Part shown: positions 33,651-42,679 of the stretch, piece after piece
Numbering within the stretch: the first letter of the stretch is position 1
How the letters are laid out: the number at the start of each line of letters is the position of its first letter
Assembly: GCF_947087965.1 (NCBI RefSeq)
Contig: NZ_CAMUES010000008.1
Location: 1 to 64,000, forward strand
From: an uncultured Mobiluncus sp.
Lineage (GTDB): Bacteria > Actinomycetota > Actinomycetes > Actinomycetales > Actinomycetaceae
Direction: 5' to 3'
Length of the DNA stretch: 64,000 nucleotides
Program-made: the position numbers and the translations under genes
Notes under the pieces: generated by a model
What the model was told of the DNA's origin: nothing
The model's database searches: none
The model's input: only the letters and a program-made list of their open reading frames with translations

Positions 33651-34555
33651 GGGGTTGTCTCAAGAAGCAACCTGTTTTGCGGTTCCGGGTCAGGGCTGGG
33701 GGCGGCAGTCTGCGCGCCATGATAGCGCTGTAACCGCTGTTGCCGAAGCAAATCAACCAGCCAAACAATCAGGAACAATACTCCCTCAAGCAGCACGACT
33801 GTGGCTCCTGAAGCCGTGTCGAACCAGTAGGAAATATAGGCCCCCAGCACGACGCAGGATACGGAAAGCAAAGGAGCTATCCATAACATAGCGTTGAACC
33901 GGTTTGTGAGCAGTCGGGCAGTCGCGCCAGGGGTAATCACCAGTGCCACGATGAGGATTGCGCCCACTGCCTGCATCGCCACCACGACCGTCAAAGAGAG
34001 AGCTACCAGCAACAAAGTCGCCAACCAGCTTGTAGAAATGCCGATAGTGTGGGCATGAGTCTTGTCGAAGGCATACAGCACCAAATCCCGCTTTTTGTAT
34101 AACAACAGCACCAGAGCGAGTGGACTCAATATCAAGACCTGCCACATATCGGCCCTGGTGATACCGAGCATGTCGCCAAACAAAATATGGTGCAAATCGA
34201 TATGACTGGGGAACAGGCTGATTAGGACCAGGCCGGAGGCAAACATAGTTGTGAATACCACCCCAATAGCTGTGTCTTCCTTGACCCGTCCGCGCCCCCG
34301 CACTGCGCCAATCAATCCCACCACCAGCAAAGCTGCCACGAGGGCACCTATTGCAAAAGGTGCTCCCAACAGGTAGGACACGACGATTCCGGGAAGAATT
34401 GCGTGCGACAGGGCGTCACCTAACAGTGACCAGCCAATCAGGACCAGCCAGCAGGACAACACGGCGCAAACCGCCGCCGCGACTCCGGTGACAATAATGC
34501 CGCGGAGCATAAACTGCTGTGTCCACATTTCGATAAAGATTTCATAAAAATTCAC
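33632..34555 (-). CDS. Metal ABC transporter permease (Mn/Zn/Fe type)
   Basis: This 307-residue permease of the ZnuB/MntB/SitC family has about eight membrane helices (VTGVAAAVCAVLSCWLVLIG, VVVAMQAVGAILIVALVIT). The conserved GDALSHAILPGIVVSYLLG segment lies near residue 47 and ATARLLTNRF is the coupling-helix region. It forms the membrane channel for metal ions delivered by the lipoprotein at 35355-36293. Its start overlaps the ATPase stop by four bases (ATGA), so the two are co-translated. The C-terminal tail beyond the last helix is Gln/Pro-rich. Confidence 0.92.
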   Translation of the reverse strand: MNFYEIFIEMWTQQFMLRGIIVTGVAAAVCAVLSCWLVLIGWSLLGDALSHAILPGIVVSYLLGAPFAIGALVAALLVVGLIGAVRGRGRVKEDTAIGVVFTTMFASGLVLISLFPSHIDLHHILFGDMLGITRADMWQVLILSPLALVLLLYKKRDLVLYAFDKTHAHTIGISTSWLATLLLVALSLTVVVAMQAVGAILIVALVITPGATARLLTNRFNAMLWIAPLLSVSCVVLGAYISYWFDTASGATVVLLEGVLFLIVWLVDLLRQQRLQRYHGAQTAAPSPDPEPQNRLLLETTPYGKVR

Positions 34556-35358
34556 TGTCCACCTCCCGACGCGGCGGGATTTAATCCAAACGCTTTCGCG
34601 AGATTCTGTGGGTCCAAGGCTCCAGCAGGATTGCCTTGATAAACCACGCGGCGATATAACAAAACCACCTCATCGCAGAGCTTTTCCAAAGAAGCCAAAT
34701 CATGGGTTGAAACCACCACAGTGGTCCCTTTTGCAGAAATTTTTCGCAGTAAATCAACGATATTGGTTTCTGAGTATTTGTCTACTCCGGCAAACGGTTC
34801 ATCGAGGAGCAGGAGCGGTGCGCCTTGGGCAATTGCGCGCGCGATAAACACCCTTTTCTTTTGACCGCCGCTCAACGCTCCAATTTGGCGCTGTTGCAAA
34901 TCTTGCAATTCCACCATTTCTAACGCGGATTGCACCGCTGCCAGATCTGCAGATTTGGGACGACGGGTCGGTCCCATAAATCCATATCGCCCCATCATGA
35001 CGACTTGGTTTACGTTAACCGGGAAGTCCCAATCGATTTCCTCGTTTTGTGCAACATAACCAATCAGTCGCTGTTTCCGGGCTTGGTTTGCGTCAATTCC
35101 GGCAACTTTAATGCTGCCCTTTTGATACGAAACGCTGTTGGTGATGGCTTTGAACAGTGTCGATTTCCCCGATCCGTTCATCCCTACCAGACCACAAATT
35201 TGACCGCGCGGCACGGTTAAACTGGCACCTTCCAGTGCCACATTAGCCCCGTAACAAACATGCAAATCTGAGACTTCTAATATAGGTGGGGCTGATTTTG
35301 AGCTGGACTCAGTTTCAGACCCGCCTGGCGCTACGTGGTTGTCGAGAGTGTCACTCAT
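34552..35358 (-). CDS. Metal ABC transporter ATP-binding protein
   Basis: This 268-residue ATPase powers the adjacent metal permease. Walker A is GMNGSGKS (59-66), the signature is LSGGQKKRVFIARAIA, Walker B is LLLLDEPFAGVD and the H-loop is STHDLASL. These match MntA/ZnuC/SitB-type metal importers. About 25 extra N-terminal residues are Ser/Glu-rich. Its start overlaps the end of the lipoprotein gene by four bases (ATGA). Confidence 0.94.
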   Translation of the reverse strand: MSDTLDNHVAPGGSETESSSKSAPPILEVSDLHVCYGANVALEGASLTVPRGQICGLVGMNGSGKSTLFKAITNSVSYQKGSIKVAGIDANQARKQRLIGYVAQNEEIDWDFPVNVNQVVMMGRYGFMGPTRRPKSADLAAVQSALEMVELQDLQQRQIGALSGGQKKRVFIARAIAQGAPLLLLDEPFAGVDKYSETNIVDLLRKISAKGTTVVVSTHDLASLEKLCDEVVLLYRRVVYQGNPAGALDPQNLAKAFGLNPAASGGGQ

Positions 35359-36293
35359 TTCTGAGTCAACCCTTGGGTAATCAGATCTGCGTCGTAGCGC
35401 AACAGATCCAGATAGGTCGGAACGTCTCCATCTGCGTCTGACAAGGAATCAACATACAATTCCCCACCAAATTTCGCCCCCGTAGCTTCCACAACGGGTC
35501 GCATCTTGTCTCCCACGGTGGACTCGCAGAATACTGCGGGAACGTGGTTTCGCTTCACGTAGTCTTCCACTTCCGCTACGCGAGAGGGAGTGAGGGCTCC
35601 TTCGGCATTTACGCCCCACAGGAATTTCTCGTTTAGGTTATAGTCCCGAGTCAAATACGAGAAAGCTCCCTCACAGCTGACCAAAGTGCGTTGTGACGGG
35701 TCGAGATGAGAAAGAGTGGAGGTGATGTCCTCGCCGACTTTTTCAATCTTGGCGCCATACTGTTCGGCATTTTCCTGGTACTCGGAGCAGTTCTGGGCAT
35801 CTAAATCGCAGAAGGCTTTTGCCATATTTTTCACGTAGAGGGCACCGTTTTTCGGGCTCATCCAAGCGTGGGGATTGGGCTTACCCTTGTAGTCGCCTTC
35901 GGTTATCGGAATAGGCTCCACGCCCTGCGAAACGTTGACCTTTTTGGCATCCAGGTCGGCGGTAAACTTCGTGAACCAGCGTTCCAAATCCAGCCCGTTA
36001 TTTAAAATCAATTTCGCTTTCTGCGCCGACTTTAAGTCCGAGGGCGTGGGTTGATAATCGTGGATTTCCGCCCCAGGTTTGGTGATAGAGCGGACTTCCA
36101 TGTGGTCTCCGGCAACGTTTTGAGCCATGTCCTGCAACACGGTAAATGTGGTGAGGACCAGGGGCTTGCCTTGTGTGGCCGAATCCGAGCTGGCGCTGGA
36201 TGTCCCGCTGCACGCACCGAGAGAGGCTCCCAGGCACAAAATCGCAGCTACAGTCAAGGTTTCTCTAATTTGCTTGTTTTTAATTCTCTTCAT
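35355..36293 (-). CDS. Metal-binding lipoprotein of ABC transporter
   Basis: This 312-residue solute-binding lipoprotein of the ZnuA/MntC/PsaA (cluster A-I) family has a lipobox LGAC giving Cys28, so it is tethered outside the membrane. Metal-site motifs include NPHAWMSPKN (His), SCEGAFSYLTRDYNL where relatives usually carry a second His in 'HxAFxYL', and FCESTVGDKMRPVVEATGA (Glu). Replacement of the usual His by Cys-Glu at that site could shift metal preference. Expression is probably controlled by a DtxR/MntR regulator: TTAGGTATACCTAA lies 15 bases upstream. The mRNA looks leaderless (TAGGCT six bases before ATG). Mn, Fe and Zn all remain possible. Confidence 0.93.
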   Translation of the reverse strand: MKRIKNKQIRETLTVAAILCLGASLGACSGTSSASSDSATQGKPLVLTTFTVLQDMAQNVAGDHMEVRSITKPGAEIHDYQPTPSDLKSAQKAKLILNNGLDLERWFTKFTADLDAKKVNVSQGVEPIPITEGDYKGKPNPHAWMSPKNGALYVKNMAKAFCDLDAQNCSEYQENAEQYGAKIEKVGEDITSTLSHLDPSQRTLVSCEGAFSYLTRDYNLNEKFLWGVNAEGALTPSRVAEVEDYVKRNHVPAVFCESTVGDKMRPVVEATGAKFGGELYVDSLSDADGDVPTYLDLLRYDADLITQGLTQK

Positions 36294-36299
36294 GGGTAT

Positions 36300-36305
36300 A
36301 GCCTA
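36300..36305 (-). promoter_or_regulatory. Candidate -10 of metal-transporter operon
   Basis: On the minus strand TAGGCT ends six bases before the ATG at 36293, with no ribosome binding site. Confidence 0.5.
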
Positions 36306-36307
36306 AG

Positions 36308-36321
36308 TTAGGTATACCTAA
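36308..36321. promoter_or_regulatory. DtxR/MntR-type operator
   Basis: TTAGGTATACCTAA is a perfect 14-base palindrome flanked by CCTAAG and GTTTGC. It resembles the TTAGGTTAG-CTAACCTAA consensus of DtxR/IdeR and the shorter MntR-like sites. It abuts the -10 hexamer of the metal ABC operon, so a metal-loaded regulator bound here would block transcription. Confidence 0.75.
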
Positions 36322-36382
36322 GTTTGCAAGCCGGAAACCGTTGAAATCCCGTAATCTAGCGAATTTTTTGTACTGACAAATC

Positions 36383-39304
36383 CTACAAAACCAGGGACAC
36401 GAGTTTCGGGGCGCGCACGATGACTCGCTTTGGTTCGCGCCCGTCCAGCAACTTCACCACGGCCGGTTCCGCCAGGACTTTTGCCTGCAAATCCACCTCG
36501 GAAATCTCGGGGTCCACCGAAACTTTCGCGCGCACCTTGCCTGCCACCTGGACCACGCAAGTGACCTCCTCGGCAGCCAACAGCGACTCATCGGTAACGA
36601 CTGGGAACGTGGCACGGGCGATTCCGCCCTTGTGACCCAAGCGCTCCCACAGTTCCTCCGCAATGTGTGGAGCGATGGGGGCAACCATCACGACCAGCGC
36701 TTCTGCGGCCTCGCGCGGCACCCTGGGCAACCCGGTCAAGTGATTGTTCAACACAATCATCTTGGCGATAGCCGTGTTCACGCGCAGATTGTCATACTCC
36801 ACGGTGACATCGTGAATGGTGCGAGCCAGCACTTTCGCGGTCGCCAAATCCGGGGCGTCATCGGTCACGGTGAGCGCGCCGGTGTTTTCATCGACGATAT
36901 TGCGCCACAGCCGCTGCAGGAAACGCTGAGAGCCGACCACCGCGCGAGTGTCCCACGGACGGGACATATCTAGCGGCCCCATCGACATCTCGTAGACCCG
37001 GAACGTGTCCGCGCCGTAATCCGCACACATCTGATCAGGGGTGACGATGTTCTTTAGCGACTTGCCCATCTTGCCGAACTCGCGGTTGACGGGCTGGCCC
37101 TGCCAGGTAAAGCCGTCATCTTCGCTGCCCTCCACTTCGTCGGCCGGGACGTATTGCCCGCGCGAATCCGTGTAGGCGTAAGCCTCAATCATGCCCTGGT
37201 TGAACAGGCGATGGAACGGCTCTGAACTGGACACATACCCCAAGTCATAGAGGACCTTGTGCCAAAAACGCGCGTACAGCAGGTGCAGCACCGCGTGCTC
37301 CACGCCGCCCACGTACAAATCCGTGCCGCCGCTGAGGTTGCCCGCCTCGGGACGCGGACCCATCCAGTAGGCTTCGTTGTCGGGGCTGGCAAAAGCCGTG
37401 GAGTTGTCCGGGTCGGTGTAGCGCAGCTCGTACCAGCACGAGCCCGCCCAGTTCGGCATGGTGTTTTGGTCACGAGTGTAGGTCTGCTTGCCTTCGCCCA
37501 GGTCCAGTTCGACAGTCATCCAGTCCGTAGCGCGGCCCAGCGGGGACTCCGGGGTGGAGTGGGAATCATCGGGGTCAAAAGTCCGGGGCCGGAAGTCCGA
37601 CACTTCGGGCAGCTCCAAGGGCAGCATCTCTTCCGGCAGGGCGTGAACCCGCCCGTCAGAGCCGTAAACCACGGGGAAAGGCTCGCCCCAGTAGCGTTGC
37701 CGGGAAAACAGCCAGTCACGCAGGCGGTAGGTCACGGTCTTTTCGCCCCGCCCGGTTTTCGCCAGCCAGTCGCTGATTTTTGCGATAGCCTCGGCCTTGC
37801 CCAGGCCGTTCAGGCTGATTTCGCTGTTGGCGGAGTTTTCGATGACGCCGTCGCCGGTCCAGGGTTCCGTCTGTACATCCAGGCCGTCCGGGCCGGAAAT
37901 AGTTTGGATAATGTCCAGGTTGAACTTTTTGGCGAAGGCGTGATCGCGCTCATCGTGGGCGGGCACGGCCATAATCGCGCCGGTGCCGTACCCCATCAAA
38001 ACGTAATCCGCCACGAAAATCGGCACCAGGGAACTATTGACCGGATTCGTCCCAAAAATGCCGGTAAACACGCCGGTCTTTTCGGTGAAGTCGGTTTCCG
38101 CAGTCCGTTCGCTGTCGCTCTTTGCGCTGGCTTGCGCCCGGTAGGCCGCCACCGCTGCGCGCGGGGTCGCGTAACCGCCGGTCCACTCCGGGCGGGTCCC
38201 CTCCGGCCAAGCATCCGGCACCTGCAATTCCGCGTCCGCGCAGTCCTCGGCACCCACCAGCGGGTGTTCCGGAGAAATGACCATGAAAGTCGCGCCGAAC
38301 AAGGTGTCGGGCCGGGTTGTGAAGACCTGCAAAGTCTGTGGCTGCGGCCCTTGACCAGCCTCGACCTGGAAGTTTACGGTGGCGCCGAAAGACTTGCCAA
38401 TCCAGTTGTGCTGCATGGTGCGGACCTTATCGGGCCAGTCAATCGTGGCCAGGTCGGCATCTAGCCGATCCGCGTAGCGGGTGATGCGCATCATCCACTG
38501 GCGCAGTTTCGTCTTAAACACGGGGAAGTTGCCGCGTTCGGAACGCCCCTCGGCGGTGACTTCTTCATCCGCCAGCACCGTGCCCAAGCCCGGCGCCCAG
38601 TTCACTGGCGCGTAAGCCACGTAAGCTAGGCGCTCGGCATCAATGAGTTCCGCCTGTTCCACTGCGGAAAGCTCGGCCCAAGCCCGCCCGTCCGGGGTGG
38701 GGCGGGTGCCGTCCTCGTACTGTTTCACAAGGGTGGTAATCGGCCGGGCCGCGCCCTTTCCGGAGCCGTCGCGGCGCGGAGCTTCGGGGTCATACCAGGA
38801 GTTGAAAATTTGCAGGAAAATCCACTGGGTCCACTTGAAATAGTCCGGGTCGGTCGTGGCGAAAGAGCGCCGCCGGTCGTGGGACAAGCCAATGCGGGCC
38901 AGCTGTTTGCTCATGTTGGCGATATTGTCATGCGTGGTGATGGCTGGGTGCTGGCCGGTTTGCAGGGCGTATTGTTCGGCGGGCAGGCCGAACGCATCGT
39001 AACCCATGGTGTAGAGCACGTTCTTGCCCTGGGCGCGCTGGTAGCGGGCCACCACGTCGGTGGCGATATAGCCCAGCGGGTGTCCCACGTGCAGGCCTTT
39101 GCCGGAGGGGTAAGGGAACATGTCGAGGATGAAGTATTTTTCGCGTTTTGCCAGGTCGCCGGCCAGGGGGCCGCTGGGGTTATCAGCGTTAAATGCGCCG
39201 GTTTCGTCCCAAATCCGTTGCCATTTTGCTTCCAGGTCCCCCGCCATCTCAGCCGTGTAGCGGTATTGCGGGGTGTCTGGGGTTTCCGGGGTGTTTTCAG
39301 CCAT
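36383..39304 (-). CDS. leuS: Leucyl-tRNA synthetase
   Basis: This 973-residue class I synthetase charges tRNA-Leu. The HIGH signature is PYPSGKGLHVGHPLGY near residue 50 and the KMSKS loop is GKMGKSLKNIVTPDQM. The editing (CP1) domain holds FTTRPDTLFGATFMVISPEHP and ending segments MAVPAHDERDHAFAKKF. It is a typical actinobacterial length. I start it at the ATG at 39304 because AAGAAGAGGAATA precedes it; an open frame to 39325 is ignored. It is convergent with nothing close; the metal operon begins 90 bases beyond its stop on the same strand. Confidence 0.97.
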   Translation of the reverse strand: MAENTPETPDTPQYRYTAEMAGDLEAKWQRIWDETGAFNADNPSGPLAGDLAKREKYFILDMFPYPSGKGLHVGHPLGYIATDVVARYQRAQGKNVLYTMGYDAFGLPAEQYALQTGQHPAITTHDNIANMSKQLARIGLSHDRRRSFATTDPDYFKWTQWIFLQIFNSWYDPEAPRRDGSGKGAARPITTLVKQYEDGTRPTPDGRAWAELSAVEQAELIDAERLAYVAYAPVNWAPGLGTVLADEEVTAEGRSERGNFPVFKTKLRQWMMRITRYADRLDADLATIDWPDKVRTMQHNWIGKSFGATVNFQVEAGQGPQPQTLQVFTTRPDTLFGATFMVISPEHPLVGAEDCADAELQVPDAWPEGTRPEWTGGYATPRAAVAAYRAQASAKSDSERTAETDFTEKTGVFTGIFGTNPVNSSLVPIFVADYVLMGYGTGAIMAVPAHDERDHAFAKKFNLDIIQTISGPDGLDVQTEPWTGDGVIENSANSEISLNGLGKAEAIAKISDWLAKTGRGEKTVTYRLRDWLFSRQRYWGEPFPVVYGSDGRVHALPEEMLPLELPEVSDFRPRTFDPDDSHSTPESPLGRATDWMTVELDLGEGKQTYTRDQNTMPNWAGSCWYELRYTDPDNSTAFASPDNEAYWMGPRPEAGNLSGGTDLYVGGVEHAVLHLLYARFWHKVLYDLGYVSSSEPFHRLFNQGMIEAYAYTDSRGQYVPADEVEGSEDDGFTWQGQPVNREFGKMGKSLKNIVTPDQMCADYGADTFRVYEMSMGPLDMSRPWDTRAVVGSQRFLQRLWRNIVDENTGALTVTDDAPDLATAKVLARTIHDVTVEYDNLRVNTAIAKMIVLNNHLTGLPRVPREAAEALVVMVAPIAPHIAEELWERLGHKGGIARATFPVVTDESLLAAEEVTCVVQVAGKVRAKVSVDPEISEVDLQAKVLAEPAVVKLLDGREPKRVIVRAPKLVSLVL

Positions 39305-39394
39305 TATTCCTCTTCTTTCCGACAATCAACGTATCCAGTTTAGACCAGAATGATATACGCGACTTAAACCGATTAGTTTGTGCGCTGTTGTGGG

Positions 39395-39430
39395 CAAAAA
39401 GAAAACGTCCACCAAAAGGTGGACGTTTTC
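39395..39430 (-). terminator. Terminator of rpsT
   Basis: GAAAACGTCCACC and GGTGGACGTTTTC flank an AAAA loop; on the minus strand the stem is followed by TTTTT. It lies 20 bases past the rpsT stop. Confidence 0.93.
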
Positions 39431-39450
39431 AAATAGCTTAGAGAAACCGG

Positions 39451-39714
39451 TTACTGCATGGCAGCAACGCGGGTGGCCAGCTTAGATTTGCGCTGAGCCG
39501 CCTGGTTCTTGTGGATGACACCCTTGGAAGCTGCCACGTCAAGGTGACGGGTAGCCACCTTCAAGTTGGCCTCGGCTGCGGCCTTATCCCCGGCCTCGAT
39601 AGCCTCGCGGGTCTTGCGCACCAGGGTCTTTAGCTCGGAGCGCACGGCCAAGTTGCGCTGGCGCGCCTTTTCGTTGGTGCGAATCCGCTTTATCTGAGAC
39701 TTAATATTTGCCAA
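39451..39714 (-). CDS. rpsT: 30S ribosomal protein S20
   Basis: This 87-residue ribosomal protein S20 of the small subunit binds 16S rRNA early in assembly. The typical start ANIKSQIKRIRTNEKARQRN and the helical, basic body end in RVAAMQ. I choose the TTG at 39714 as start because GAGGGAAG precedes it and the family begins MANIKSQ; an open frame to 39759 is longer than the family. It is divergent from lepA as in other Actinobacteria, though a lipoprotein gene now lies between. Confidence 0.96.
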   Translation of the reverse strand: MANIKSQIKRIRTNEKARQRNLAVRSELKTLVRKTREAIEAGDKAAAEANLKVATRHLDVAASKGVIHKNQAAQRKSKLATRVAAMQ

Positions 39715-39915
39715 TGTTCTTCCCTCAAAAGTATTGATTTTCGCCGGTTTTGGCGACACACAAGGAAATATCCTACGCCATTTTGCGCCTCATCCGCAAA
39801 TCGGTGCTGAGAACGATGAGCTAACGGATTCAGGCTACGTCCCACGTTCGTGATGCCGCTCATCATCTAGATGTTTCGTGCTGATTTCCGGTGTCTGCAC
39901 ACCGATACGGGACAC

Positions 39916-39928
39916 GTTCACAAGGGCG
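39916..39928. repeat. TCACAAG-type motif at gene end
   Basis: GTTCACAAGGGCG covers the last codons and stop (CCC TTG TGA) of the minus-strand lipoprotein gene. The same motif ends mnmA (19941-19950, GGTCACAAGT) and nifJ (8053-8061, CTTGTGACC on the plus strand). Confidence 0.6.
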
Positions 39929-40400
39929 TTTCTTGGTTGGTTTCAAAAATAACCGCGGCGATGCGCGTGTCATCGTTGGCGATGAACAGCGCTTGTTCTG
40001 CCTGGGGAAATAGCGAGGTCGAAAGTCCCACTGTCTGAAGCTCCGCATCTGAATCGCAGGCCCCGATTTCCGCTAGCCGACGTAATTCGCTGTCGTGCCG
40101 AAGCCAAATAGAAACCGGGGAGGGCGAGTCTTGTGCACACCGAAAAGCAATCTGGCGATAAGAGGACTCCTCCTTGACAGGCTTCAAATCCAGGTGCTTA
40201 TCCGAACGGAATGATGCCTGCGCCAGGAATTGGGTAGGCATCCAACTTTCTTGAACTTCCTGTTTAATGTCGGAAATGGACAACTTGGGAGCTGCCGCAT
40301 CACTCGGAGCAGAATCGCGCTGGGAACACCCCGACAAAACAAACGGCAAAGCAAGGACTAATAAAATCGCGATAAATGGTTTGGAAGACAGCTTTGACAT
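39918..40400 (-). CDS. Small lipoprotein, unknown function
   Basis: This 160-residue lipoprotein has a signal peptide (FIAILLVLALPFVLSGC) with lipobox LSGC giving Cys25. The mature part is hydrophilic, contains two more Cys (FRCAQDS and IGACDSD) that could pair, and matches no family I know. A GGGGGAA site precedes the ATG. It stands alone between rpsT and lepA, where related genomes usually have none. The 428-base spacer on its far side (40401-40828) holds no gene or RNA I can support. Confidence 0.7.
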   Translation of the reverse strand: MSKLSSKPFIAILLVLALPFVLSGCSQRDSAPSDAAAPKLSISDIKQEVQESWMPTQFLAQASFRSDKHLDLKPVKEESSYRQIAFRCAQDSPSPVSIWLRHDSELRRLAEIGACDSDAELQTVGLSTSLFPQAEQALFIANDDTRIAAVIFETNQETPL

Positions 40401-40828
40401 GGATTCCCCCTAGACTTTGAGTATGGCGGGTGCATCGCCCGACATAGATAACGAGTGGTGAAGATGCGGGATATATCCTGGCTGGTGTGATAAAACCGGC
40501 GTTCCCGTGGCTCTGGGAAAACCCGGTGACCTGCAGCTAAGAAGTGGCTAACGCGTCGGGGTCAGCGAACAATCTCTGCGGCGAGATTAGAGATGTTTCA
40601 AGGTAACAGATTCCGCGTCTCTGCGCAATAGTCCGGCAGGCCCAAATTATTCCTGACCGGAGGAACGCCGCACCGGGCAACAGCCAGGGCGATTGCCGAA
40701 ACTTGTGCGCGAAAGTCCTCCGGTAAACTTCGTGGCGGGAGACCCAGCCCCTTACAGCCCGCTAAAGATTGGGCAAACGGGGGAAAAATGACAAAATGGA
40801 ATGTCTAGCGAGAAAGATAAGGAAGTCC

Positions 40829-42679
40829 ATGCCCATTCCTGGTGATGCCCTGTCACAGTCGATTGCGCCCGCCGCCACCGACCCGTCCCTGATTCGTAAC
40901 TTTTCGATTATCGCCCACATTGACCACGGCAAGTCGACGCTGGCGGATCGGATGCTGCAGCTAACCGGTGTCGTATCGGACCGTGAGATGCGTGCCCAAT
41001 ACCTGGACCGGATGGACATTGAACGCGAACGCGGCATCACCATTAAATCCCAAGCCGTGCGGATGCCCTGGCAGGTAGGCGACACAGCCTACGCCCTAAA
41101 CATGATTGACACCCCAGGTCACGTGGACTTTACCTATGAAGTCTCGCGTTCGCTCGCGGCTTGTGAAGGGGCGGTCCTGCTGGTGGACGCCTCCCAAGGC
41201 ATCGAGGCGCAAACCCTGGCGAACCTCTACCTGGCCTTGGAGGGGGACTTGACCATTATCCCGGTGCTGAACAAGATTGACCTGCCCGGCGCGATGCCGG
41301 AAAAGCACGCCGAAGAACTGGCGAACCTCATCGGGTGCCAGCCCGAGGACTGCTTGCAGGTCTCGGGTAAGACCGGGGAGGGCGTACAGGCTCTGCTGGA
41401 CGAAATCGTCTCCCAGGTCCCGCCGCCCTCCGGACAACCCGACGCCCCGACCCGCGCACTTATTTTTGACTCGGTTTATGACACGTATCGCGGGGTCGTG
41501 ACCTACGTGCGCGTCATGGACGGAACGCTCAATGCCCGCCAGAAAATCAACATGATGTCCACCGGCACCACCCACGAACTGCTGGAACTCGGCGTCATCA
41601 GCCCGGATCCGATTCCCACAAAAGGTATCGGGGCGGGCGAAGTCGGCTACCTCATTACCGGGGTGAAAGACGTGCGCCAATCCCGCGTGGGCGACACCGT
41701 CACTTCTGCGGAAAAGGGCGCTCGCGAACCTTTGCCGGGCTACCGCGACCCGATGCCGATGGTGTTTTCGGGGCTGTACCCGATTGACGGAACCGATTTC
41801 CCGGTGTTGCGTGACGCGCTGGACAAGCTGAAGCTCAACGATGCGTCGTTGACTTTTGAACCGGAATCATCGGCCGCCCTGGGGTCGGGTTTCCGTTGCG
41901 GTTTCTTGGGTTTGCTGCACCTCGAGATTATTCGCGAGCGTCTGGAACGCGAGTTTGATCTGGTGCTGATTTCTACCGCCCCGAACGTGGAATACGTGGT
42001 GGTGGCGGAAGACGGCACGGAAACTCACGTCATGAACCCTTCTGAGTTCCCCGAAGGAAAGATTAAGGAAGTGCGCGAGCCGGTGGTGGCCGCGACCATC
42101 CTGACGCCCTCGGACTTTGTCGGTCCGGTCATGGAACTGTGCCAGGATCGGCGCGGCGCCATGAAGAATATGGAGTACCTGAGCTCGGATCGGGTGGAAC
42201 TGCACTACACCCTGCCGCTGGGCGAGATTGTTTACGACTTCTTTGATCAGCTGAAGTCCCGCACCAAAGGTTACGCCTCGCTGGATTACCACCTGGACGG
42301 GACGGCTCCGGCCGACCTGGTGCGGGTGGACATTTTGCTGAACGGGGAACAGGTTGACGCGTTTTCCGCCATTGTTCACAAGGACAATGCCTACAGTTAC
42401 GGGACCGCGATGGCGACGAAGCTGCGCAAACTCATTCCGCGCCAACAGTTCGAGGTGCCTATCCAGGCCGCTATCGGCACTCGCATCATCGCCCGGGAAA
42501 ACATTCGGGCGCTGCGCAAAGACATGCTCGCCAAGTGCTACGGCGGCGACATCAGCCGGAAACGCAAACTGCTGGAAAAGCAAAAGGCCGGCAAGAAACG
42601 CATGAAAGCCATCGGGCGTGTTGAGGTTCCCCAAGAGGCCTTCATCGCCGCGCTTTCCAACGAGGAGCCGAAAAAATAA
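40829..42679 (+). CDS. lepA: Elongation factor 4 (LepA)
   Basis: This 616-residue translational GTPase EF-4 binds stalled ribosomes and can back-translocate or aid initiation. G1 is AHIDHGKSTL, the switch region follows with RERGITIKSQAV, G3 is DTPGHVDF and G4 is NKIDLPGA. The LepA-specific C-terminal domain appears as KCYGGDISRKRKLLEKQKAG. I start it at the ATG at 40829 (AAGGAAG upstream); an open frame to 40769 adds no conserved residues. It heads a lepA-trmB-hemW operon in which each stop overlaps the next start. Confidence 0.97.
   Translation: MPIPGDALSQSIAPAATDPSLIRNFSIIAHIDHGKSTLADRMLQLTGVVSDREMRAQYLDRMDIERERGITIKSQAVRMPWQVGDTAYALNMIDTPGHVDFTYEVSRSLAACEGAVLLVDASQGIEAQTLANLYLALEGDLTIIPVLNKIDLPGAMPEKHAEELANLIGCQPEDCLQVSGKTGEGVQALLDEIVSQVPPPSGQPDAPTRALIFDSVYDTYRGVVTYVRVMDGTLNARQKINMMSTGTTHELLELGVISPDPIPTKGIGAGEVGYLITGVKDVRQSRVGDTVTSAEKGAREPLPGYRDPMPMVFSGLYPIDGTDFPVLRDALDKLKLNDASLTFEPESSAALGSGFRCGFLGLLHLEIIRERLEREFDLVLISTAPNVEYVVVAEDGTETHVMNPSEFPEGKIKEVREPVVAATILTPSDFVGPVMELCQDRRGAMKNMEYLSSDRVELHYTLPLGEIVYDFFDQLKSRTKGYASLDYHLDGTAPADLVRVDILLNGEQVDAFSAIVHKDNAYSYGTAMATKLRKLIPRQQFEVPIQAAIGTRIIARENIRALRKDMLAKCYGGDISRKRKLLEKQKAGKKRMKAIGRVEVPQEAFIAALSNEEPKK

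Noticed and set aside
40401..40828. RNase P RNA or tmRNA in the spacer before lepA
   Set aside because: The string GCGAAAGTCCTCCGG recalls RNase P, but the other conserved blocks of RNase P RNA and the tRNA-like ends of tmRNA are absent.
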